Source: Cichorium intybus
Lineage: Eukaryota > Streptophyta > Magnoliopsida > Asterales > Asteraceae
DNA: 64,000 nt
Assembly (NCBI GenBank): GCA_023525715.1
Contig: CM042012.1
Coordinates: 47,817,561-47,881,560 of the forward strand
Direction of reading: 5' to 3'
Positions 25,854 to 34,809 of this stretch are shown here, in pieces. Both the position numbers and the translations under genes were made by a program. Position 1 is the first letter of the stretch. The number at the start of each line of letters is the position of its first letter. Below the pieces are notes generated by a model. It saw nothing but the letters and a program-made list of their open reading frames with translations, had not been told where the DNA came from and did no database searches.

Positions 25854-26422
25854 TGAAATATGTAAATATTTTTAACATCTTTTTTGTACAATCTAAACAG
25901 AAATGTTGTTTTTATTTTTAAAGATAACTTGGTTAGTTTTGTGTAGGAAAGAAGTTGGGCTAAATGTGAAGGAGTTGGGCTGAGAAGCTGATGGGCTAAA
26001 GGACTCGTGGGTTGCTGGACTTGCTGGTTTACACATGTGGACTGTTGCTGAGTTGCATATATGGGCTGATGGGTTATTCTTTAACCCGAAATATATAACA
26101 TAGAGAAGGCTGATTTTCTACTCCGCTTGGCCAAGATATTTGAGACAACAAACCTATTCTCTTTCTCTCTCGTCGCCTTCATCCTCTCGCGTCCTTCATC
26201 TTCTAGTTTTTCTTTGTAACAGATTTTTAGTAATCTGAGTTCTTTCTTGCTGTATTTTTGTGATTGTTTCAGAAACTTGTTAGTCTTTAGATATGTTAGG
26301 TTAGATATGCAAGAGAGTTGAGTGTTTATGTAGTGAGGTTTGAGTTGTAAGTACTTTAGGATCGGGTTCTTCATAATAAAGAGAACTGATTCAGTATTTG
26401 TTGGTGTTGATGAGTTTTAATA
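25854..26422 (+). repeat. Copia-A 3' LTR
   Basis: It starts with tgaaatatg directly after the purine-rich tract gagggaggg and ends at ...gagttttaata. It is uninterrupted and about 569 bp long. The 5' boundary is inferred from the polypurine tract. The 3' boundary comes from comparison with the end of the 5' LTR at 3541. Confidence 0.8.
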
Positions 26423-27146
26423 GATAACTTCAAGCTTTATGTTTCTTTGAGTAAAAATAGGTAAGTGGAGATGCTTTTATTATATTCAAATAGATCCTAA
26501 TTTTAGATCATGTTTCTGATCCTGATCTCTTGGCCAGTTCAGGACGGTGGATATCTTGAGGCTTCACCTTACAAAGAGGTTAAAATCATTATAATTTTAT
26601 ACAAATATCATGTATGTGTCACCTTCTATTCTTACATATGCATCATATTTACCATCTAAAATGAGAAATTTAAATTTTAATAATCTTGATCGGTTTGCTG
26701 CTATTACATGTTAATTTTAATTGCAGTTGAGGTTAGCAAGTTTTTATGTGATAGCTGCAATATCTTCGCAGTCGTAAATACTTTTCCATTGGAAAAACAT
26801 CTCACATTATTTTTATGATTTTAATATGTAACTAACAACAAATTGCCATTAGAGTTATGATAGTGACGAAGACCAAAGAAATGCAAAAAAAAAAAAATAG
26901 TTCCTTTCCAACAAGATGTGCATGGTATATGAATCTTTCGTATACAAGTAATTTACAAAGGATTTCTTTTTATGGAAGTAGACAATATCATATATTTGTT
27001 ACATATTTTCTTGAAAGATCGTTGCAACTATGGGATTTGGTGATACAAGTGACGACGCGTAGTGATATCAAGTATTTTAGTCGTCTTTGTGCCCTATTCT
27101 GATTGAAATTATATTGTATAAACTGTGGTATTACTTACTTTTCGTG
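26423..27146 (+). other. AT-rich non-coding DNA between Copia-A and the Athila-like fragment
   Basis: No gene is supported here. Two stretches look exon-like because they follow splice-acceptor-like text: about 26537-26578 after gttcag, and 26727 onward after taattgcag (readable as EVSKFLCDSCNIF). They could be further decayed exons of the RecQ-like gene seen at 28534 and 33159. This is a low-confidence reading. Confidence 0.35.
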
Positions 27147-28224
27147 TCTAGTGCTTGTGTGTGAAAAAAATATAAGCAGGGGCTAAAGGCGAACAAAATG
27201 AAGAAGTTTTGGATAAAGTTCACTTTCAGTCGAAAAGACACGCGCGTCGCGGAAAGTCAAGTATCAGATGATGACTTGAAATTCAAAGTGCGAGAAACGG
27301 GGTTAGAAATAAGGTCGCAACGCGGATTTCGCCTTTGTGTGCCGCGATTAGCTTGATTTTGCAACTATAAATAGAGACATCTAGGTCGAGTTTCGGGAGC
27401 GAAGAACAGACTCAAAGGTTGAACCTAGGCTTCTTCGACTCGTGATTTCGGAATTCAGTAGTCATAAGTGGGTATTTTCATGTTTTTCATTTATTTTTAG
27501 TATTTTATAGTTTTAGTTATTGCTTGATTCCATCGATTCTAGATTGTAGAATCTGTTGGGACGAGTTTGATTTGGATTATTTTCGAAGTCAGAACCTTGA
27601 GACTTCTGGTTTTGGTTTTCATTCAATACAATCATTCGGTTAAGGTTATTTTGTGTGTTTTCGGTATTGGTTTATGTTTATTTGCTTATTGAATGGTTTT
27701 TGATTGTTGAATGCTTCTGATTTCTGGAATATACTTCTGGAATTAGAAAGTAAGTTTGGTTTGGAGTTTGGAATTGTTTAGTTTGGTTAATGCTAGTTTT
27801 TAGTTTTCGGTATTTCATTTAATCGGTTTTCGGGCAGTGTAAGGAACGCCGCCAACTATAGAGTGACACTATAGTTTGGTTTATTCTGACACTATATTTT
27901 AACCACTTGACTCTCACGGATCGATCCTTGATGCTACTATACTAGTGTGCGTGTAAGGTTTAATTTTCTATTTTTGACCGCATAACGACCTAGGCGTGTC
28001 AAATTTTGGCGCCATTGCCGGGGAGTAGTGTGCTTGACACTCTGTGTCAATTTTTGATTTTTATTTTGATGTTTGATTTTTAGTTTTTAATTTTCTGTAT
28101 GTATACGTCCTCGTTATGGGCGATTACATTATTCATTCTGACTCTGCGAGTTAGATTATTTATTCTGTACTAATAGGTTGCTGACTCTGCGGGTTAGATT
28201 ATTCATTATGTACCTATTTATGAA
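27147..28224 (+). mobile_element. Truncated Athila/Tat-type Ty3 element: LTR end, primer site and leader
   Basis: A TATA box (27366-27373) lies in an LTR-like stretch that ends ...gcgtgtca at 28001. It is followed by ttttggcgccattgccgggga (PBS about 28007-28024), the primer-site form typical of plant Athila/Tat Ty3 elements. About 200 bp of leader follow, with the motif gactctgcgrgttagattat repeated twice (28138 and 28181). No coding sequence or second LTR is present. The left boundary is approximate and no target-site duplication was found. Confidence 0.6.
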
Positions 28225-28533
28225 GTGTTAACCCACCCCCCCCCCCCCCTTCTGTCAGGTTAATGGGGAAATTAGATATGAATTCAAGGATCCAGCTTAT
28301 ATAAATGAAGTGTTAGATTAACATTTTCCCATTTTCTGAAGGATCGTAGAGAAATTAGATACGAATTCAACAATCCATCTTTTCTCTACAAAATTCTAAA
28401 GATAAGCTTTTGTTGGTATCAAATGTTGTTAGCTTATTAACTCTTTTTATCAAGTGATTTTACAAAATATATTTGTGGTCTTTTCATCTTAATTTTGTGT
28501 TATTTACTCATTGCAAATTATTAATTCATACAG

Positions 28534-28724
28534 GTACGAAAAGACGCAAAGTAGATGCGATGTGTGATGCTGCAGCCTTTGCAGTGGAAGAGTGTGATAG
28601 AACAAATGTTTGCAAAGATTTCCAGCACACACAATGCTTGCAGCAAAACATCTCTAATTACATCAAAGCTGATACTACAATAATATCCCAAATAGATTGG
28701 ACCAACACAGGTTTACGAAATAAT
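28534..28724 (+). pseudogene. Exon-like relic, possible RecQ4/5-type helicase gene (internal exon)
   Basis: The sequence after attcatacag reads openly for over 60 codons (TKRRKVDAMCDAAAFAVEEC...ISQIDWTNTGLRNN) with ordinary protein-like composition and ends before a possible donor (aat|gtgtta). GagTR-2 is inserted 8 bp downstream. I do not recognise this stretch by itself. It is linked to the RecQ-like 3' exons (33159-33396) by strand, order and spacing, so the assignment is inference. It could also be a captured gene fragment. Confidence 0.4.
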
Positions 28725-28732
28725 GTGTTATT

Positions 28733-29006
28733 TGTGAATGTAAACACATAGTATAAACACAAACTTGCAGCCACCACCAACCACACCTACACTACCAACC
28801 ACACCTAACTTTGTTGAATTTCACGTATGAACTCATTGTTAGTTAGCAGCTATTGTAGAAATTATGCACACTACCATCACTATAAATAGAAGTTTTAGGA
28901 ACATTGTAATGCACCACAAAAAACATAGAGAGTGTTTTAGAGTTAGTAGTTCTTTCTTGTATTTCAGTTTGAGTTCTAAATAAAAGAACATTTTTGAGTT
29001 CCAACA
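28733..29006 (+). repeat. GagTR-2 5' LTR
   Basis: 274 bp, TGTGAATG to TTCCAACA, with a TATA box at 28881-28888. It shares most sequence with the GagTR-1 LTRs but belongs to a slightly different subgroup (ttcacgtatg in place of ttctcatatg). Confidence 0.95.
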
Positions 29007-29239
29007 AGTGGTATCAGCGCTTGGTTAAGCTCCCGGGGCAACTTTCTAAACACCCTCGGGTTTTTTGGTCAAAACGTTTCTGTCTCAAAATCGATTTTCG
29101 AGAGCACCATTGGAAAGGTCTCGTTCTCAGGATTCCGAATATATATTTTTCGGAATTTTTCGACCACCGGAAGACCTCCAAAAGTCCGGTCAAAGGTTCG
29201 CCGGAATAGTTGCCGGAAAAACCAGTTCGCCGGAGAAGA

Positions 29240-29515
29240 CGACACTGTAGCGTCACTGTAGCGGTTCACTGTAGCGACACTGTAGCAGGTTTCAGAAAAT
29301 TGCAATTTGGTCCCTGAAGTTTCGAAAAGTTACGTTTTCGTCCCTGTATTTCCGAAAAATTTCAGGTTGGTCCCTATTTTTCAGAAAAACTTCAGAATAT
29401 CCCCTATACTTCTAAAAGTTTGAAATCAGCCCCTAAACTTCTGAAAATTATATTTTAGCCCTTGTAATTTTCATAAATTACTCGTAGCTCCCTATATTTT
29501 TGAAAAATCTCAAGA
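29240..29515 (+). repeat. GagTR-2 leader repeats: CACTGTAGC cluster and 30-bp periodic units
   Basis: Four CACTGTAGC units lie at 29243-29287; GagTR-1 has one. Then the words ggtccct, cgtccct, ggtccct, atcccct and agcccct recur at 29309, 29339, 29369, 29399 and 29428, a spacing of 30 bp, each followed by a t-rich then a-rich stretch. GagTR-1 has the same array at 994-1149. Confidence 0.85.
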
Positions 29516-29521
29516 TAATAT

Positions 29522-31468
29522 ATGCCAAGAATGACCACACCAAGCTCGTCGTTTTCTCAACCCGAATTTGAAAGTGTTCAAAGGACCGGGAGGGATAGTA
29601 GTGTTACGTTACACTATCCGTTGCTTACGAAATCAAACTACGCGGTGTGGGCTATAAAAATGCGAGTGAATTTGCAAGCACAAGGAGTGTGGGATGCAAT
29701 TCAAAATGCAAGAGTAGATGAACAAACAGATAGGATGGCGCTTGCGGCCATTTACCAAGCGATTCCAGAGGACGTACTTCTTATGTTGGCTGAGAAGGAC
29801 ACGGCTAAAGAAGCATGGGAAACGCTTAAGATGATGCATATGGGAGCTGATCGGTTAAAGGAGGCTAAAGTACAAACGTTGAGAAGTGAATTCGAGGTGA
29901 TCCGAATGAACAATGGTGAGTCGATAGATGATTTCGCCATGAGATTGAACACTATTGTGACCGGTATTCGATCTCTCGATGAAAAGATCGAGGAGAATAC
30001 GATTGTGAAGAAGTTTCTTCGAGCCGTCCCAATGCGATTTATACAAATCGTAACATCTATCGAGCAATTTGGAGACATGAAAAACATGACGGTTGAAGAA
30101 GTTGTAGGCCGTCTCAAGACCCACGAAGAGCGACTTCGAGGGTATGAAGAACTGGAAGAAGGACCTTCTCTATTACTTACACATGCCAAGTGGGCATCTC
30201 AATCTAAGCAAACCGACGAGGGAGACTCGTCAAACACTTCAAGGGAAAGTGGAAACCAAGGCCAAGGACGTGGTCGAGGTCGTGGGCATGGCCGAGTAGA
30301 TGGTCATGAGTATGATGCAAACCGGAATAACTACAATCGTCCTCGAAAGGACAAAAGTAAAATAAAATGTTTTACTTGCGAGGAATATGGTCATTATGCA
30401 TCAGAGTGTCCAAACAAGAAACGAGGTGTGGAGGTGAACCTCACCCAAACCAATGAAGATGAAGAGCCCATTTTAATGATGGCGATCTCGCAAGAAGATA
30501 CACCAGGTATGGTGCCGCTAAAAGAGAAGAACGGCGTTGATATCCCTGCATCCGAAGAAAGTCAAGTTGATTCCGAGGAATGGTACCTTGACAACGGTGC
30601 TAGCAATCATATGACCGGAGATCGTTCAAAGTTCCATGAGTTAGACGAGAACGTGACGGGTTATACACGGTTCGGAGACGGGTCAAAGATCGACATCAAA
30701 GGAAAAGGTACGATCTTGTTTGATTACGGAAACGGATATCAAAGACTACTTAACGAGGTATATTACATTCCTAGACTTAAAAAGAATATTATAAGTCTTG
30801 GACAACTAACCGAAGATGGGAATCGAGTCGACATGGATGGTGATATTTTACGGGTATTTGACAATAGTAATACTTTACTTTTTAAAGTAAAAAGAACTCG
30901 TAACCGACTCTATAAGACACTTTTAAAAACGAGACGAAAAATATGTCTTTTATCATCCCAAGATGATCCAGGTTGGTTGTGGCATCAACGACGTCCGTAT
31001 GCCAATTATTATACCATGAAAGTTAATGGTTATTTGGAGCATGATAAAATTCTAGGTTCACATCTAAAGAAATTAGATGATCCGAGTGAGGAAGAATTTT
31101 ATGTTGAAGTTGAAAAATGTGAAAAAGGACACCAGTTTTTCGACGCACGGAAAAGGAAGCCACGGATAAGACGAGAAGGGTTCTTTGGTAAACGGAAAAG
31201 ATGGACTTGGACCGAAAAAGCAGCTGCCAGTTTTCTCCAACGTAGTTCCAAAAATCGAGGTATCGATTTTCGTAAGGTGATGCAGAAGATGGAAGACGTG
31301 TCTCTAAAGAAAACGGCTTATGCTAAAAGGATTTCGGGGGAGTTTAGTGTGAGAGATTGCATTCCAACAACTTGTTCCAAGGATGCAAAATTGAAACTCG
31401 AGAAAGATAAAGACAAAGCACTTGCCGATTATTTTGTAGTCGGGGATGGCATGAAATGCTCAACATGA
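29522..31468 (+). CDS. Gag/protease-like protein of GagTR-2 (648 aa)
   Basis: The protein starts MPRMTTPSSS. A second ATG four codons later matches the start in GagTR-1. In order: a UBN2-type copia gag (about 25-230), an Arg/Gly-rich linker, a CCHC knuckle (CFTCEEYGHYASEC, about 283-296) for RNA binding, and an aspartic-protease-like motif (YLDNGASNHMTG, Asp about 357). A short WLWHQRRPYANYYTM stretch resembles the start of GAG-pre-integrase. The basic C-terminus (about 500-648) includes KKLDDPSEEEFYVEVEKC and KRKRWTWTEK. This could be a diverged form of the SH3-like region that follows the copia integrase core, with the core deleted. That reading is tentative. The protein would form particles that package its own RNA, using RT and integrase from another element. 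Confidence 0.88.
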   Translation: MPRMTTPSSSFSQPEFESVQRTGRDSSVTLHYPLLTKSNYAVWAIKMRVNLQAQGVWDAIQNARVDEQTDRMALAAIYQAIPEDVLLMLAEKDTAKEAWETLKMMHMGADRLKEAKVQTLRSEFEVIRMNNGESIDDFAMRLNTIVTGIRSLDEKIEENTIVKKFLRAVPMRFIQIVTSIEQFGDMKNMTVEEVVGRLKTHEERLRGYEELEEGPSLLLTHAKWASQSKQTDEGDSSNTSRESGNQGQGRGRGRGHGRVDGHEYDANRNNYNRPRKDKSKIKCFTCEEYGHYASECPNKKRGVEVNLTQTNEDEEPILMMAISQEDTPGMVPLKEKNGVDIPASEESQVDSEEWYLDNGASNHMTGDRSKFHELDENVTGYTRFGDGSKIDIKGKGTILFDYGNGYQRLLNEVYYIPRLKKNIISLGQLTEDGNRVDMDGDILRVFDNSNTLLFKVKRTRNRLYKTLLKTRRKICLLSSQDDPGWLWHQRRPYANYYTMKVNGYLEHDKILGSHLKKLDDPSEEEFYVEVEKCEKGHQFFDARKRKPRIRREGFFGKRKRWTWTEKAAASFLQRSSKNRGIDFRKVMQKMEDVSLKKTAYAKRISGEFSVRDCIPTTCSKDAKLKLEKDKDKALADYFVVGDGMKCST

Positions 31469-31512
31469 TCGGCGTAACGAATCTCGAGCCAAGTTTGGTT
31501 TAAGGGGGAGAA

Positions 31513-31786
31513 TGTGAATGTAAACACATAGTATAAACACAAACTTGCAGCCACCACCAACCACACCTACACCACCAACCACACCTAACTTTGTTGAATT
31601 TCACGTATGAACTCATTGTTAGTTAGCAGCTATTGTAGAAATTATGCACACTACCATCACTATAAATAAAGGTTTTAGGAACATTGTAATGCACCACAAA
31701 AAACATAGAGAGTGTTTTAGAGTTCGTAGTTCTTTCTTGTATTTCAGTTTGAGTTCTGAATAAAAGAACATTTTTGAGTTCCAACA
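31513..31786 (+). repeat. GagTR-2 3' LTR
   Basis: 274 bp, directly after the polypurine tract taagggggagaa (31501-31512). Five substitutions separate it from the 5' LTR by eye. Confidence 0.95.
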
Positions 31787-31953
31787 TTATTCTCTTTTCA
31801 TGTTGAATAATTGTATTTACGGACATTCGATTTTGTGTATTTGCAGTCCCAAGTTTTTGAAAAAATTTATCAACGTAACACATTTTACATTTCACAGGTC
31901 ATATAGTCAAGTAAAACCTTTTTTTAAAAACAAACTTTGATGTATGATATTTG

Positions 31954-33158
31954 CAGGCCCGGTCTTAAGGAAGTTCAAGAGGTGCCCATGAACAGGGCCC
32001 ATCCTCTGCTAGGGGCCCAACATTTTTTATCCATACTTAGTAGTAGAAGGCTAGCATATATCTTCATTTAGGTTCCAATATCTTATTTAGGTTAAGCCGT
32101 TCTCATCTGCAGCGTAAATCATAAACATACATTTGATAATAGATAGCGCGTTAAGTCAAATTGGATTATTGGAAGGCGGGAATATGAAATCGATTGGAAT
32201 CCGTCATCCGTCCTTAAAAATCGCAATACAAAGTAAAATTCAACCTTCAACAACATCATCAGTTTTTAAGAAATCGCAGACCTGACAAGAAGGCAGCAAC
32301 ATTGTTCCTCGGTTCTTGACATCTTGTAAGTAAGTAAGTACGCTTTGTATCTTTGAATGATGTTTAGTGTATGTTTCTAATTTTGATTTTTATAGATTTT
32401 TAGAGGAATAGACTTGAATGTGAATGTACGTGTCTTCTTTATGTATTGCCTTTGATGTGAAATTGTGTTAAAGAGCTTTTTGATTTTGGAGTTTTTGTGT
32501 ATTCATCGTCTACGAAAAAACACGGTGAACCTTTGGGTTCGTAGGTCAAGATCTTGAAGACAAAAATATTTAAGAATTTTGTATACTTTTTGAGATTTTC
32601 ACATAAATTGTTGAGACTACAGAGACTTTAATATATATGAAATTGTGGGTGTTTAATTTGTATGGATTTTTGTCAATCTTACGATCACAAAGTAGTTTCT
32701 CCTTCTTCAATAGTTAGACTATCTAACGTAGTGAATCGAGTCTTTTATAAGTTTTATCACTGCAAGACCGGATTTTACTTTTGAGATGATCATAGAAACT
32801 TATTAGTTATTACTATTATGTCTTCCTCTGTTTCTATAGTTTGATTTTTGGCGGTCAAAGTAGAGAGATTGAAATGGAAAATTGACGTGCAAGTAGTCAA
32901 ATTACAAGAGTAAAGAGCTATTCAATTTTACATTCTTTTTGATTCAGATGTATTATACATTTGTATCCTTTATTTTCTTATCCTAATTTTAAGAGGTAAA
33001 TGTTATATACATTTTTGATTGAAATTTTGTCTTCTAAGTAAATTAAGAGAACAAATGAAAAATTAGAATTTTATTGTTTATACTTTTAGAATTTACAAGT
33101 TTTAGGGCCTATTTTTCCTGAATCGCACAGGGCCTACAAAATCTTATGGCCGGCCCTG
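31954..33158. mobile_element. Non-autonomous hAT-type DNA transposon
   Basis: 1,205 bp flanked by a perfect 8-bp duplication gatatttg (31946-31953, 33159-33166), the size typical of hAT elements. The ends are imperfect inverted repeats: CAGGCCCGGTCTTAAG on the left, and CAGGGCCGGCCATAAG as the reverse complement of the right. No transposase frame is visible. It lies just upstream of a RecQ-like exon relic. Confidence 0.87.
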
Positions 33159-33260
33159 GATATTTGGTGTTAAGGGGTTTCTTAAAAACCACTCACATGT
33201 CCAATTTACCCCTCGAGCGGTTGCTAGGATAATACATGGCATACCCAGTCCGCATTGCTG
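33159..33260 (+). pseudogene. RecQ4/5-like helicase C-terminal exon relic
   Basis: Reads GVKGFLKNHSHVQFTPRAVARIIHGIPSPHC and stops at a good donor (ctg|gtaagc, 33261). The words FTPRAVARIIHGI...SP resemble, from memory, the C-terminal signature of RecQ4-class DNA helicases (AVARI.HGIGSP). RecQ helicases unwind DNA in replication and repair. The hAT insertion lies immediately upstream and probably disrupted or displaced the splice acceptor (possible acceptor ttaag before GGGTTTC). The segment usually following SP is missing here, and a similar stretch is found at 34568-34598. No helicase core domains are in the window. Confidence 0.5.
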
Positions 33261-33317
33261 GTAAGCTTGAGATTGCATTATAACATCTTAAACAATTGTG
33301 AGGATTTTTTTTTTCAG

Positions 33318-33396
33318 GTGGAGACATGTGAAAACAGACTTTAATGCTATACAGGAAGCAGCAACATCAACACAGTTGGAAATAAAGGGCCATTAA
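33318..33396 (+). pseudogene. RecQ4/5-like helicase terminal exon relic
   Basis: Follows the acceptor ttttttttcag and, when joined to the exon ending at 33260, keeps one frame through WRHVKTDFNAIQEAATS to a stop at 33394-33396. The pattern (F)WR.Y...F..... at this position fits the end of RecQ4-class proteins. The 57-bp intron is too short for most plant introns, which argues that this copy is decayed or was rearranged. Confidence 0.45.
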
Positions 33397-34809
33397 TACG
33401 TCAAAAGGATTTGGATTCAGATGGATTTTCATCTGCACAAAATTAAAAACTATTGTATGTTTGATTCGTAAAATTTGAACAAAATTAAAATATATCCTCT
33501 TTACAATCGTATTTGGTTTGTAATGGATTTGGAATCTGTTTAGGTTAAATGACATAAATAGCCTTATTTTTATTTTCCAAGTATTTGTTCTTTTTTTAAA
33601 TAATCTATAAAAATACATTATAAGTACCTAATAAGAATATTTTTACACTTTTTTTACATTCTAAAATATAAATAAATAAATAACGTACACATCTTACAAA
33701 CAAACATAATTTTTCCCCCACACTTCGCTCTGGCTATCCCTTCACCAGCAACTCTTTAGCAATATCGCTATCTCTTCGATCTCTACATTATCAAGAAAAC
33801 CAAGGGGTCTATCTTCTACGGTCGATAACCCAGAAGAAAAAAAAACATGAAATAAAGAAAGGAATAATGAGCGTACATGGACAAACTTAACGAAATTAAC
33901 TGAGTGGGGAAGGAATCGTCGAAGACGAATAGACATATGTCCATGTTTTTTATTTGATGAAGACGAAATGCACACATATCCAAATCTATGTTCATCTTGT
34001 TGGTGTTAAGTTTTCAATCCGGTGTACGGATTGTTTCATGCAATGTTCGATTGAACAGAAAACAAAGATCAAAGAATGTTCGCTTTCTGGGCTTGCATTT
34101 GTTTTCTTAATCAAAAAATGTAAAAAATGAAAACAGAATATCGAAATCCATTTCGTCACCGCATTAAAAGCGAACATGTTTCATGTAGGAACAAAACAAC
34201 AAAATTTTCCGTATAGATGCAAGCTACCATGGATGATAATCCATTGAACAATAAAAGTAGTTGAGGTATTTGTTTGCATAACAATCGTGATGATAGAAAA
34301 ACATAAATCAAAGGGGAGGGTGAAGCGCTAATAGTTGAAGATAAGATGCTAATTTTTAATTACCGTCTTTGGTGATTTTTTCATGGATTTTTAAATTCTA
34401 TGTTTCGTGTAGGTTTTAGAAAACCCGTGGACAAATCATTTAACTAACCTTTGAGAATTGGAATGTAATCTGGTTTTTTAACCAAACAAGGTATTTCAGT
34501 GGATTTTAAATCTAAATCCCATCAAAATCCCTCAAACCGAACGTCTAAGTGTTTAATTCTTTGGTATAGCAATCCAACTTGGTCCAAAACTCTTTCAGTA
34601 AGCTTGAGATTGTCTTACAAGATTTTAAACACTCATACATTTTTGGACGGGTTGGGATATATGGAAACAAGCTTTTATCTCATACTTTTGGATACAGTGT
34701 TGTCCACCCTTATGACTTACATATGAAATATGCAGCACCTTAAAAAAGCAAAATAAACTAATCATTAATATGGGTAAAGTTGCATGTGTTCACTTTCAAG
34801 GATTATTAT
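33397..34809. other. AT-rich non-coding DNA with a second RecQ-like 3' exon trace
   Basis: No gene is supported. At 34568-34598 the plus strand reads YSNPTWSKT just before a donor followed by gtaagcttgagattg, the same intron start as at 33261. This looks like a partial duplicate of the RecQ-like 3' end. Sequence at about 34490-34545 resembles the ends of PIF/Harbinger-type miniature elements, but a partner end was not found. Confidence 0.4.

Larger units (their letters stand above)
10618..25855 (+). pseudogene. Copia-A gag-pol, degenerate and interrupted by Copia-B
   Basis: Gag starts at ATG 10618, is cut at 10833 by Copia-B and resumes after 21658. In order: copia gag (ends at stop 22168), CCHC knuckle (CKHCNMKGHTIERC, about 22237), protease active site followed by a stop (VVDS*ATQHMTG, 22576), GAG-pre-integrase (MTWHQRLGH), integrase core (RSDNGTEF; VVERKHR), a 16-G run at 23518-23533 that shifts frame, RT (GCRWVFKIKY; QIDVNNGF; YVDDIVLTGN) and RNase H ([17 protein letters not shown]), with final stop at 25853-25855. 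Several stops look like CAA to TAA changes. It is not expected to be functional. Confidence 0.9.
1..26422 (+). mobile_element. Copia-A: old, broken Ty1/copia element (5' end outside window)
   Basis: This is the outermost element of the left block. The sequence from base 1 matches the 3' LTR from base 25925 onward, so about 70 bases of its 5' LTR lie upstream of the window. The order is 5' LTR, tRNA-Met primer site, leader, gag, protease, integrase, RT, RNase H, polypurine tract and 3' LTR, which is copia order. It is interrupted by GagTR-1 (429-3465), a solo LTR (3946-9804) and Copia-B (10834-21653). The coding region has many stops and frameshifts. The two LTRs differ at roughly 4% of positions by eye, the most diverged pair in the left block, which fits its role as host for the others. 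The target-site duplication cannot be checked because the left end is missing. Confidence 0.9.
28733..31786 (+). mobile_element. GagTR-2: gag-only LTR retrotransposon with intact frame
   Basis: 3,054 bp with a perfect duplication ttatt (28728-28732, 31787-31791). LTRs are 274 bp each (28733-29006, 31513-31786) and differ at 5 positions by eye. Primer site tggtatcagcgc (29009-29020) has one mismatch to the canonical form. The leader holds a roughly 30-bp periodic repeat and four CACTGTAGC units. One uninterrupted 648-codon frame fills the rest. No integrase core, RT or RNase H is present. Together with GagTR-1 this shows a family that spread as a fixed, deleted structure. An autonomous copia partner with matching LTRs is predicted but is not in the window. 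Confidence 0.95.

Noticed and set aside
34490..34556. Sequence like the end of a PIF/Harbinger-type miniature element (attttgatgggatttagattt on the reverse strand), possibly paired with 33405-33440.
   Set aside because: The two candidate ends do not form a convincing inverted repeat, and no 3-bp target duplication was established.
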